Positions 47,700 to 59,400 of a stretch of 60,000 bases of DNA are shown in pieces. Both the position numbers and the translations under genes were made by a program. Where the stretch lies: assembly GCA_014529385.2 (NCBI GenBank), contig CM043943.1, forward strand, positions 153,429,092 through 153,489,091, written 5' to 3'. A model generated the notes under the pieces. It was not told where the DNA came from, ran no database searches, and saw only the letters and a program-made list of their open reading frames with translations. The DNA comes from Adiantum capillus-veneris (lineage: Eukaryota; Streptophyta; Polypodiopsida; Polypodiales; Pteridaceae). The stretch's first letter is position 1, and each line of letters begins with the position of its first letter.

Positions 47700-47945
47700 T
47701 TTTTTACTACTTTTTGTTAATGTATTTAAAGCTTTTTTATTCTATTTTTGGATATACAAAACCCTAAAACTAATTAACTTTAACCCTAAAATTAATTTCA
47801 AGAAACCCTAAAATACAATTAACAATAACAAATTTGAATATAAAATTAAATAAAAATAACAAATTAAAATTAAACAACAATAACAATTTGAATTTTAAAA
47901 TTAAATAACAAATTTAAATATAAAATTAACCAAAATTAAAATTAA
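47700..47945. other. Very AT-rich, non-coding
   Basis: Dominated by AAATTAAAAT-type words, with AACCCTAAAA three times near 47760-47815. Nothing else seen. Confidence 0.6.
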
Positions 47946-48038
47946 TGTGTGTGTGTGTGACAATGAGATTGTGCACTCACATACACTCGTATGTGTGCAC
48001 AAAGCTTCCGGAGTAGCTTCCACATCTGCAAAAAAAAA

Positions 48039-48077
48039 CACACACACACACACATTGTGTTACACACACACATTGTG

Positions 48078-48144
<67 letters not shown>
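48039..48144. repeat. (CA)n microsatellite with ATTGTGTTA interruptions
   Basis: Two short interruptions are followed by a long pure CA run. Confidence 0.95.
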
Positions 48145-48146
<2 letters not shown>

Positions 48147-48289
48147 TAACCAAAAAACAAGGACAATAGGCTTACCTGCAGCAAGTAGAGAAGATGTGAT
48201 GGTGTTGGCCCAAGCCCGTAGTAGTCCAAAGGTGCAGATCTGGCCGCGAGTTGAGCGAAGAGAGAGAGAGAGAATGAGTTTTTGGAAAC

Positions 48290-48527
48290 GCGCAGAAAAT
48301 AAGCCCGCAGTTTCGTTTTTACCAGTCGGCGTCGATACACGCAGCTGGATATGCATCGATATACACTGCTGGATACGCGTCGATACCTGCGTCGGTATAT
48401 GCGACGAAAATTGAAAATTGAATTTTTTTAAAAATCTGAGCTCCCTCCAATATTGCCGATGCACATACTGACGCCCGCCAATGACGTCGATAAGTTGGCG
48501 TCGGTATTCAAGTGATCTCTAGTAGTG
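48290..48527. other. Second CACTA-type terminus
   Basis: Reading from 48527 on the minus strand gives CACTACTAGAGATCACTTG, then words with CGACGCC and CGTCGATA at intervals. That is the look of a CACTA subterminal region. Its end sequence differs from CACTACAACA, and I found no partner terminus. Confidence 0.45.
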
Positions 48528-48540
48528 CTACACACACATA

Positions 48541-48541
48541 C

Positions 48542-48596
<55 letters not shown>

Positions 48597-48776
48597 TCTT
48601 TAATTTCTTACACACACACGTTTCTCTCTCTCTCTCTCTTTGATTACCTACACACACACACACATTTCTCTCTCTCTCTCTCTCTCTCTTTCCCCAACAC
48701 ACACACACTTCTCTCTATCTCTCTCTCTCTCTCTCTCTCTTTCCTACACACACACACACACACCGCTCTGTCTCTC

Positions 48777-48811
<35 letters not shown>

Positions 48812-48835
48812 TTCCTACACACACACACACACCGC

Positions 48836-48876
<41 letters not shown>

Positions 48877-48912
48877 TACACACACACACACGGGATGTAG
48901 AGAGAGACACAC

Positions 48913-48954
<42 letters not shown>

Positions 48955-48990
48955 TACACACACACACACGGGATGTAGAGAGAGATAGAT
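48541..48990. repeat. Compound (CT)n/(CA)n minisatellite
   Basis: At least six blocks of CT repeats followed by TTTCCTACACACA-type CA repeats. The last two units carry CGGGATGTAGAGAGAGA. Confidence 0.93.
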
Positions 48991-49049
48991 AGATAGTTCT
49001 ATTATCGTCCTGAGAGGTCAAATATGACCTATGGGACCAAATGAACATG

Positions 49050-50290
49050 TCACGTGGTGTGAGTGGAGTTCATAAGTGACTCTCGATGCTCAAAAATGGC
49101 TGAAATGAGCGTCGCAATAGAGAGTCCACATCGTGGTTGGGAGAGGAAGGTATGTAGGGAGAGCTCATGGCTGAATATATGGGGAAAAGAGGACCTAATG
49201 TGGTCAAAAGCTGAGCACTCAAGTAGTGTGTGGTACTCACTCTCTTGCACTTGACGAGGGCATAAGGTGCAAAGTCGATGACACTCCTCGCCAGTGCCCC
49301 AACGTCCTGTCTCGCAGCGTAGAGAATGGGAGCTAAGACGAATGGAGGCAATGGTGCGGATCGCACTCAACGGGATGGGCTCAAGGATGTAGGAATGGGT
49401 TCGGTTACCTCGTTCCGAGAAGAAGAGAGATTTGTAGTTTGGGGCAACGTGTGTGGTGTAATGGCTGAAGCGAGAACCTCCGGATTTCTCCCAAGCCATG
49501 ATACATTGGCGTTGTAAGAAGGCCTCATTAACTTGGGAGTCGATCGACGCATCCTTGACCAAGTGACATGCATCCCATCTTCCAAACCATTTCTTGATAT
49601 CAAGCATCCACCCCGAACTTAGTATTTTGCTCTTGCATGTCTTTTGAACCTTTTGACTTGCTTCTTATGCGATTCTAGGAAGTCGATGCAAAGGGCTACG
49701 TTGTGTCTTACGCATGTACTCCACAACCCTTTCCATGCCCAAGACCTCAATGGGAAGCGATCCGGACTCAAGAAGTAAGAGCATGTAGGGTGTTTGTGTC
49801 TTGACTTGGAGAAAGTTGGTGAGAAAACGCTTTTGGACATTCTCAAACTCTTTCCAAGTAGACTTCCCGATGCTTCCACCCCACACCTCCACTCCATAAA
49901 GAAGCACCGGTGTCACCAATGTGTCAAAGAGGTACTTTTTGAGAGCCCAACACTTGATCTCTCCTGCATTGCACATGTTCTCAAATGCATAATAAGCCCT
50001 CTTTCCGGCTTCCAAGCGACGCATTGCACAATCCTTCCATTTATGATTGGATGGAACCTCAAGGCCAAGGTACTTGAAGTGATCTACCACTTCAAGTTTC
50101 TCATTGTTGTATACAATGCATGGATTTTCGTCATTGAGGGTCTTTACAAGCATAACCTTGGTTTTGGATCCATTCACGATCAGCCCGCTATGTAGGCAAA
50201 AGCGTTCCAAGACACTCATAAGCTTTTGTGCATCTTCTAAGGTATGTGACATAATACCTGCGTAGCAGGTTTCGGCCAAGATCTGAGCTC
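49050..50290 (-). pseudogene. LINE (non-LTR retrotransposon) ORF2, 3' fragment
   Basis: Non-LTR elements copy themselves at a nicked chromosomal site. Here 49665-50279 reads the end of the reverse transcriptase and thumb (LERFCLHSGLIVNGSKTKVM, FKYLGLEV, LVTPVLLYGVEVWGG). After an in-frame TAA at 49665-49667 the same phase continues at 49050-49607. It ends in a zf-RVT-type zinc motif (CTLCPRQVQESEYHTLLEC). The sequence starts just after where the catalytic YADD box should be, so the copy is 5'-truncated, as LINEs often are. The 3' side merges into GATA/GAGA repeats near 48970. No poly(A) tail or clear target duplication was seen. Confidence 0.8.
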
Positions 50291-50555
50291 ACACGTTGCA
50301 GGCGAAAATGGCCCCTGTGCGGGTTTCCCCTTTTTTTCCCCAATTTTTTTTGCGTCGCAATGTGCGTCGATATACCCGTGGGAATTTGCGTCGATATACG
50401 CGTGGCAAACCATGCCTTTCCACGCATATATCGACGCAAATTGCGACGCGTATATGGATGGATATATGAACGGGCTGCAATTACGTCAATATATGCGTGG
50501 AGAGGCATGGTCGTCGATATATGATGCATCGATATCTTTATGTTATGTTGTAGTG

Positions 50556-52390
50556 TTTCTTTTAAAGCATTGAAAGTTTAAAGCATGAAGTTTTCTTTTA
50601 TTAATATACAAATTAATTTAAATAAATTTAATACGCATTAAAAGTTCAAGCACTCACATGCGGCCTATTTGAGCAAGAAAAGGTGCCTACAAATTTTGAC
50701 ACTTGTCAACCAACCATGAATTGGTTCTACTCTCCCAATCCTAGTTGGCTAGTCCACCTCATACAAGGAGGTCGCCACATCACCAAAGGTCCATGTCATC
50801 ACGCCCTCTCACCTTCCACAGTCAACACTTTGACTGTAACACTTGGCTTGCCATGTCACTCTAATTGCCAACTCATCCACACCCTCCATTTCCACCTTGC
50901 ATATGGCCACTTCACCTTAAGTGCCATGTCATCCACCACCTCACATGCCACGTGTAAGTATTAGTTGCATGGCTTGCTACATCACTCGCCACCAAGCATA
51001 CCACAGCGCCACCTTGCTAACTCATCACATCGTTTTTTGCCACCTGATCATTACATGTCACCATTTTGGACACGTCCTCATATGACATGGCAAATGAGGG
51101 GATCCCATCCGCCACCTCATCTTTCCATCTATGCATTCCATGTCATCAATCATCCACATCAGCTTGCCACATGGATGACCATGTCAATCATGCATGGCCA
51201 CCTCAATAGTCATGTCATTTTAAAAAAAAGTAAATAAATTAAAAGTCAGAATATCTCAACCTAATTATTTACGTGGTAATTTAAGCAAAAAAATGTATTT
51301 TTAATTTTTTACAAGTGTAAAATAATAATAAAATTCTATTTTTTTGAAATATCTTGGATCACACAGAAAAGGTTTTAAAAAAAAAAAAGCTTTTGGTTTA
51401 CTTATCCACACGGGTTTGGGACCTTCCGTTTCAATACAAACCGCACGTAGCTCGCGGCAGGAAAAATGTCTGCCGCGTCTTGAGCACACTTCAACCTGGG
51501 TGGGAGCTCACTATAGTCAGTGCCTCGGTTCTGGACACGATCCGCCATCACTCATCCCTATCAAGCTCCGTCAATCACCCCGAGTGTGTTGAGCCCCACG
51601 AGACCTGAAAACGGCCCAAAAGTAGCCAAGCCCATCGGTGGAAGGTAGGCCAGTAGCCTTGGCACTCGCCCAAGGGGGGGGGGATTGCATCATAGCGTCA
51701 CAAGAGGGGTGCAGGGAACTCGTCGCCTCATCTCACCCGTCCTTCACTCCGCGGTCCGCACGAGGGTAACTCGGCGAGTTAGCCGCATTGCGGAGGTCAC
51801 GCTTGGGTGCAGACTGCGGGAAGTGGATACACTCTATCTTGTATACACCCTCATGCACATCGACACACTTGTACATTCTTGGTTTGCTTTGCCATCCTCG
51901 TCCAATGAATTCTTATTTTCTACACAGATGTTATCCCAAGGTTGAGAAATGGTAAAGCACAACACAATTTCTTTTGAAGCTATATAGGCTACTCAACAAA
52001 GAAAACAAACTTATCGCAAACTCCAACTAATCCTGGATTAGTGCCCATTGTTGCATCATAGAGAATATTACCACACCAAAACATCACCAAGTATGTGTTT
52101 CAAGAAAGAGAGAAGGAGCTACTACAAATATGGGGGATGCAGGTATTGGTGGAAGCTACTAGATTGTCTTTTGACACCACATTATCCAATAGATTATAGA
52201 CACGTTTGAATCTAACATAGGAATAGTGATAGTCAATGGTAGAAATATTCAGATGATTGTTGCACCAATCTCACGTACATGTGTTTAGATAACCTTTTAA
52301 TCAAACACCCCAACCTTGAAGTGAAGACACCATCATCAACTGCTTGAATGAAATTCAGAACAAAAGAAACTCAAAGATGCTAGTCAAGGA
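50556..52390. other. Intergenic, no gene recognised
   Basis: 50690-51215 is a low-complexity region rich in CCAC and CATGTCA words. It reads as several Thr/His/Pro-rich open frames that I regard as by-products. 51440-51860 is noticeably richer in G+C than its surroundings and holds a run of ten G at about 51675, but no recognisable gene. The rest is AT-rich. Confidence 0.4.
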
Positions 52391-52602
52391 CTACTGAAAC
52401 GGAGACCATATTTGACCCTCTCCCACCTACTATTTTGGATCAGGGGGAGAGAAAGGAGAGTGAATCAAGTCCCACCGCTGCCAATCTTAGCGAGGATGAT
52501 TGCCATGATGATGCTGGCGAGATGGAAGATGACGAATTCGAAGATGATAAAGCCAACACATCCACAAATGACAATTCAATTTCTCTCTTTGTTGATTTAT
52601 AA
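52391..52602 (+). pseudogene. Acidic open frame, possible C-terminal fragment
   Basis: About 70 codons, open from a stop just upstream of the ACTACTGAAACG and ending TAA at 52600-52602. It is rich in Glu and Asp (SEDDCHDDAGEMEDDEFEDD) and closes with ISLFVDL. It has no ATG at its start and no recognisable domain. It could be the last exon of a lost gene or transposase. Low certainty. Confidence 0.25.
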
Positions 52603-52715
52603 GGAACCATGGATTTAGACTTAGATCAAGCTACTTGTAGATATCTTTTGGAAAATGATTCATTAAAAAATTGTATATTTTATTCTATGAAAGGTTTTAT
52701 CGTATTGCCCATTCA

Positions 52716-52757
<42 letters not shown>

Positions 52758-54500
52758 TCCCTCTCTAATTTTTCCAAGCATGATAATTTATGTTAATCAA
52801 GTGGGTGTGATTTATCTAATGATAAAATACCGATCATTTTTATTCATTAAAAATAACAAATACTTTGTAATTTTTTAGAAAAACCGAAAGAACTACTCAA
52901 ATTGGCATATTTTGGCTCCAAATCATTGTGCAATAATGCTAGAGACAATAACGGTGGTTATAATCTCTCTCCCTTTCTCACATCCACCTTCAACATTTTC
53001 TTTTGTTGTTATTCTGAAGAGTTATGGGGGTTTTGTGTTGTGCGCAGTGTGAGAGTGCTTTTGCTTCTTAAGACTGCATTGAAAAAACGCTCCTTTATTG
53101 TGCTCCTTGCTCAACACCTCTTCATGACAAGAGAGCTCGTCCCTAACACTATGTAAAGTCTTTTAGAATATGCGATGAATGCATGGCTTCAGTCGCTTAG
53201 GTGAAATGCATGGTGTTTGGGGGAAGAGTGCGAGCCCCTTTTGTTTTGTACACATTACATGTCTTACTTACAGGCTAACAATAGTGGTACAAAGCGGTCA
53301 CATGCCTTGCGTAACCTGATTTATCCAAATAACCTTTGTTTCATGTCCCATTACCATTTTTTTGTCCATTTTTCTCAAAAAAAAAATCATGTTCTTTAAT
53401 TTTTTTTCACATGCAAAATAGAAAGAAGTACCTAAATTTGAATATTTTAGTGCCAGGTGGAGTTCGATAATGTTCACGATAAAGGACGTGGAAATAATTG
53501 CGATAATAATAACGGTAATATTTGAAGCACAAAAAATGTACTCCCATCCCCCTCTCTCTTCTTTGGCTTGCCCGTTTTAGACTCTCTCTCTACAAAACAC
53601 GGTAAAAAGCCGTAATAAACATTTTCAAAGTTTCATAGTTCATATTACTGCCCTCACCTCCGATAGAGTGAGGCAAAGCCTCCAATTGCTACTTGCCCAT
53701 TCCCATAAGCGATGCCTGCTCCTACTATCGAGAGAGCACTGCAAGGACATCTACCCACGTGGTACAATCTTCAATGTTGTGGCAGCTTACTGTGGCTTAG
53801 TGCAGGGCTTTTTAAAGTGGCGGTAGTGCTCACTATTTTCATTTGGTAAAGCTACTTAGAGCCGAATCGCCCTAGCATTAGTAGGGTTAACAACGTACTA
53901 GCACAAATCTAGTCGCATCCATGCATGACTTGGAGTGCATACAAAAATCTTCTTGAAAGGTGAAGTACGAGATCAACTCCTCATTGGCCGGAGATGGCAA
54001 GACTCAAGCTGGATCGTTGTTGTCCAAAAAAATAGCATATTCTCCGGGGCCCTTTTCCAAAGTGCTAGAACCACTTGCCTCCACTTTTGCCATTCTTGCG
54101 TGCACTATAGAAATTACCAATGTAGCATATCCATTTCCCCAACTCCCGCTAGTGCGCCTTGGCTCTTATTTAGATGGCCAACATTCACTGAATTGGTAAA
54201 CTTGTAGGCACCATTGCAAGGACATCCACCCACCTGCGGTTCGTAATGCTGCCGTGTAGGGGTTTTTTAAAGGAGGGGTTGGGAAAAGTAGGTTCGCGCT
54301 ACCCAAATCCTATTCAAATAAAAAAATGATTGCCTCAAATTTTTGCAAAAAGATTTTGAGTTGAAAAGTTCAAACTTATGTAAAATTTTCCTTCTTAAAT
54401 GGGCTCCGTAATTTTTTTTTTTTGGTAAAGTTATTAATTTAGATGTTCAATACCTATGAGCCAAGTGGCATGGTTCCGCGCCAGCTGCATTCTCAATCAA
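52603..54500. other. Intergenic, no gene recognised
   Basis: Contains a (CT)n microsatellite at 52721-52767. Two diverged copies of a GCAAGGACATC(T/C)ACCCAC phrase, each followed by a TTTTTTAAAG-type word, lie at about 53740-53826 and 54212-54275. No coding exon was recognised. Confidence 0.4.
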
Positions 54501-54502
54501 GG

Positions 54503-54510
54503 TATAAATA
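54503..54510 (+). promoter_or_regulatory. Possible TATA box of the LRR gene
   Basis: TATAAATA lies about 50 bases before the first ATG of the LRR pseudogene, with TCAATCA just upstream. Position and sequence fit, but no other evidence is available. Confidence 0.4.
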
Positions 54511-54552
54511 ATCTGTCGTGATAGTGGAGGTTGTCCTTCACACGCTAATAAA

Positions 54553-56164
54553 ATGCTTAATAGGATGGAGCGTGCAGGAATTAGCATTTCTTGTCATCAG
54601 CTTCTACGCAGATCATCGCCATTGCACCTTCTTCGTCTTCTTGTAATTGTAACTAGCTGCTCTGATCTGTTTCTGTCTCCTTTGGCTGCAACAGCTAATA
54701 TCATGTATTCATACGGCGCGACGAATTCAGACCTGCATTGTCATCCAGACGACAGAATGGGCCTTCTTGATGTAGAGATGGCCACAACTCATAGCTACTA
54801 TGATTATGATGAGGCCGGCCGCTATATTGTAGAGCGTCGAGATGCGTGGTTCAAGTGGGATCATGGGGTTGCAGATTGTTGTGAGTGGCAGGGTGTCAGA
54901 TGCGATGCCCGGCGGAGAGTGGTAACCCTCCATCCTTCCCTTTACAATACGACTACTGCAGACCCGCCGCATGTGCAGAACTACCTGGCTCTCTTGCAAG
55001 ATTGGAGTCCCTGGAAGTTTTGGACCTGCGAGGCACCTGCTTCTCTGGTCCTCTGCCATCCCACGCCTTGGCTGCCCTCATCAACCTCACCTACGTTGAC
55101 CTCAGTGCACACAAAATCTATTTACAAGATGATTTCCCATTCCTGCCCAAGCTCACCTACCTCAATCTTATTTTGCTCTTGCGATAGGCTCAACATTTCC
55201 AGGCTATTCAGCTCCCTGCCCAGTGATGCCATCGAGTACCTTGACCTCAAAGGCGACACGATTAACCCGCAGAAAATAGTCCTACAGGTGGGTAACCTGC
55301 AGAACCTTGCATACCTGGATCTCTCTGGTTTCTCGCTCGACAATCCCATACCCTGGCAGAGCCTTGGCAGCTCATCCCAACTCAAGCAGTTGGGTTTGAG
55401 TTTCTGCCATGATTCTCCTGTACACTGGCCGGAAGAGCCGGCTTTGGAATGCAAGTGGAAGGCCTTGGAGTACCTTGCTAATTTGAATGGGGATATTCGT
55501 CTCCCAGCTAATGGTTCAGATCCTTTCTGCCTGGATCGAGAGATCGTGTCTGAGCTCAAGGTGCTCTCTTTAACAAGAACGTCAGCTCCATTTAGCTTCC
55601 CAGCTTGCTTTTGGGACCTACCTCTCTTGCGGGAGAGCCTTGACATCCATGGTAATGGCAATTTGTCAGAGCTGCCGTCTCTGGAAGGATACCCTCTGCT
55701 AAGATCTCTAGATGCTTTTGATTGTGCCCTTGAGAAGCTCCCAGTGGGGTAGGACACCCTCCGACACTTAGAGAGGCTTGACATCTCTATGAACTGTGTC
55801 AGTGACACCCTTTATGAATTAGGATTTCTTTCCAACTGCAGGCACTTGACAACTCTCGATCCGAGTTTGAATTTAATTGGTGGAGACATACCCCCCACTC
55901 TGCTCAAGCTCCCAGCTAGACTGGCTTACCAGCTAGATCTCTCCAAAAACAACTTGTCAAGGGTGATTTCTGCAAGCATAGGCAATTTGTCATCCCTCTC
56001 TAAATTGGCTCTTGACAACAATTTTTTGTCAGGGGAATTCTGGAAAGCATAGGACACTTATCGTCCCTGTCTGAGTTGGACCTCTCCTACAATCTTTTGT
56101 CAGGTGAGATTCCATTGAGTATGTGCCACTCATTATCCCTCTCTAAATTTTCCCTTGAAAGCAA
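54553..56164 (+). pseudogene. LRR receptor-like protein, truncated pseudogene
   Basis: Such proteins sit in the plasma membrane with an extracellular leucine-rich-repeat domain and serve in defence or development. The frame starts at ATG 54553 with a hydrophobic signal-like stretch (LLRLLVIVTS). An LRRNT_2-type cap follows, including DCCEWQGVRCD near 54880. LRRs then appear (LESLEVLDLRG, NLAYLDLSG, LDLSKNNLSR, SELDLSYNLLSGEIP). The LRRs at about 54985-55170 are in another phase, so a frameshift pair lies near 54980 and 55170. An in-frame TAG at 55750-55752 and a shift near 56035 follow. Homology ends at about 56164, where the hairpin element begins. The rest of the LRRs and the membrane segment are missing and do not resume beyond it. 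Confidence 0.85.
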
Positions 56165-56412
56165 TCACAAGAAGATTACAAATATTCTCATGTAGGAAAA
56201 CGGAGTCGTTTTCAATGTTTTTCATACAATGCATAACATCATGAGCTTTTGCTCGAGAGGCACCACATACCTAACTAGGTACGATTGGGGATAGGGGACC
56301 ACCGCCCCCCCCACCGGGCCGGCAGTCCTCTACCCCCAATCGTACCTAGCTAGGTATGCGGTGCCTCCCTCACAGAAGCTCATGATGTTGGGGGAAGTCA
56401 CAATGTGGGAAA
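56165..56412 (-). mobile_element. GC-rich hairpin element, copy 2
   Basis: Matches copy 1 (7909-8158) in the opposite orientation, with about one mismatch per ten bases and a more degraded stem. The core hairpin runs from about 56237 to 56390. It abuts the last readable LRR of the pseudogene. Confidence 0.75.
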
Positions 56413-59400
56413 ATGGATGCACCATGATCCTTGATATCCCTCCCTCTTGTGATAGACACCAAGACAAGACTCCTCCTGCTCTTTGATGCCAACTCAAGGA
56501 GGTAATAACATTCACTTTTCTCATATGGAGCCCTTAACTTAGAAGCGCCTTTCCTTATTGGTTCAACTTTTCAATCAGAGTCATTAGACTAAATTTGAAC
56601 TCAATCTTCCAAGGTCAACTAGTGGGAGTTCGCTAATTCAACTTTGGTTCAAGGTCACTGATGCTTTTTTCTCGCTTATGACCAAGAACAAATATTGTCA
56701 GTGCATTCCCCTAAAATGAGTGTATTTACTAACTACACAAATCCCTCATTTCCAAGTCTGATTCCCACTCCGTTGATTGGAATCCTTTTCATCGTTTTTG
56801 ACTTAATTAATGGACAACATAATATTGGGTTCAACTTTTCGGCCAACAATTAACCCTCCGGAATCCACTCTCCCTCTGAATTGTTTGTTAAATGCACCTT
56901 CCCAAGGTAGTTCTATGATACTAAAAAATAGTATTCCAATCATATAAAACCAAGAATACATTTCAAGCATTTGAAAGTAGCATGCAAAATGTTGCATACC
57001 CTTGCAAGTGTGCATTTATAAAATAGTTCCAACTTTGTTTCTTTATAGAATATTTTACCTCCTTTTTCTTTTAGTATTATTAAAGTTATCTAATTATCTT
57101 TCAAGTAATCACATATACTTGTCTATGATTATTCCTATCCTCGTTCCGGGACTGGGGTATCCCATCTCCTTTGCCACGTGTGAAGGCGACGCCTTTACAC
57201 AATTTCTTACTCTTATTTTGTCTTTATCTTGTATGGAAAAGGCCTCAAAGATAATCTATTCTAGGTCGTTCGTTATTAAGTCAATGATCCGAGAAGCAGA
57301 GAAAAGGTCCAGATGAGGAGGACAATTGCGGGATAGCCCATTTAGATTCTTATCCTTTCCAAGGTTCCTTTTTACTAACAATTAGAAGAGTTCCTTAATA
57401 AAATCACATCCTTCTCTCTTACCCGATTCCTTCATGGATCTATTTTCCTTCCTCCTTTCCTCATCGGTATTAGGCATACCCACACTATGCCAATTTCTAG
57501 ACGCATTGGAGGGTATCACCACCCGGCCAGGACTCACTCCCATCCAATCTCACAGTTCCTTGAGTTATAATCCCCTAGTTCCTATTTCCTTTTAATGTCT
57601 AGTCAAACAAAACCTTAAGAAATACAACAAGTCTTTTGGGAGTTTAAGGTTTTGTATGGACATAAATTTTAAGTTAAAACCGTCGTGGAAGATTCTCATT
57701 TTTTTTTCTTGCATCATTTGCCATCCATGGGGAATCTCCATGGAAGCGATGGGAGTTTTATGTTCAAGCAACATGGTTGTCACTTTTGTGAAAGCTATCC
57801 CGTTACTCCCCCCTTCTTTCTACTTGTTTTTTTTTTTTTGAGAATAGACATACGTGAAATGAACAATGCATATGCTCTACATAATGACCTTTGCGTAAGT
57901 GTGTACCATGAGTAGTAAACACTAACATTTAGAATGCATCAACTTGTGAGTTTTTGGGACAAATAATCTAAAACTTCCTTTAATTAATTGTGCAAGATTA
58001 AATGATGGTTTATGCAAGAGTAGAATCCTTCAATGAATGATAATCTCAGAGTAATTTCTCAAATTTCTAAGAGTGGACATACTAATGTCTTGCAAAATGA
58101 GTGCAAAATTCTCATGCAATAGAGTACAGATGATCAACAAATTCTCCTCAAAATAGGGTTTAGGCTTACCTCTTGCTTCTGTGGAGAAGATTAATCACAA
58201 AGCTAGGAGAAGCTTAAAGATTTGGGATTTTCCAATTGGCAAGAGGAAACGGAAGGGATGACCTTTTATGGAATGAGAATCTTCTTTCTCAAAGAAAACT
58301 TATTTGGTTATGAACTTCCTTTTGAAAATTAGATATTAGCTTAGTATGCCACTAAAGCTTTTACACATATAATTTATGCAAGATCAAGAGAATTTCTTTT
58401 GGAGAAATTATAATTCCTCTTTTGGAAAGTAAGTTAGTTCCAAAAACAATTACTTAGTTACCTTTGATTTATGGCATTACTTTTATAAGAGTAATTTAGG
58501 TAAGAGTATAAAATAATTTAAAATTCAATAAAAAAGCTTATGCGAGAGATTAAGGATATTAGTCACCATTCAATCATGCATACTATTTAGGTAAATATGA
58601 TCTCTAGTCACCTATGGTTAAAGAGAGTGCTTTCTACTCTCTCTATGCCATATTAGTCTGGTAATCTAAGAAATTTGGAATAACAAAACTTGCAATATTT
58701 AGATAATTATGACCTCTTGTCACAAACGGTTAAAGAGAGTGCTTTCTACTCCCTCTATGCCATATTAGTATGGTAGTCTAAGAAACTTGAAATAACATCA
58801 TGGTTAATTGTTTAGCAACATGGTTAGGTATGATTAATAATGAACCATAATTAGAAGGAAACAACAAAATTAAGAAGTTATTTCTTCTTCCCAAGAAAGC
58901 AAGGGAAAGGCTTGCTTATGGAAACACGAGAGCTTAAGTAAGCATAAAAGTAAATTACTTTCAAGAAACTGCAATAGCATAAAGAAAACACAAGAACCAT
59001 TATGCTAACATGGAGAGATCCCTAGTAGGACAATACAACAACTTTCCATCAGCGACACACCCTTTCCTAACATGAGGGGATCCCCAACATGAGCATACCA
59101 TGTCATGGAATGGATGCAAGAACTATGACCGCACTACGCCTTGTAAGTTGTTCATGAATGTATGTTTATCAAAGTTACTGAGAAGAAATTTGGACTTTTT
59201 TGTTTGTTGATGTGTAAGAGAACTCTAGTTCTACCATGTTTATTTGATAAGTTAAACATGATTTTTAGTCATTCAAAGTGTAGATTTGTTTTTGATTGGT
59301 AAGATTGAACATGAGAAGAACATGATAAAGCAAAAGAGATCTTTAAGGAATAAACCGTCTCGGTGAGATTCCTACCATGCACTTGTGACACCATATCTAC

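Noticed and set aside
47239-47811. 190-codon open frame, Leu/Ser/Phe-rich, resembling a membrane protein
   Set aside because: After the short gag scrap it is translated pyrimidine microsatellite; the hydrophobicity is a composition effect.
50683-51237. Thr/His/Pro-rich open frames
   Set aside because: Low-complexity CCAC/CATGTCA sequence; no domain and several frames equally open.
55122-55808. 228-codon minus-strand open frame
   Set aside because: Antisense shadow of the LRR pseudogene, whose plus strand carries clear LRR motifs.
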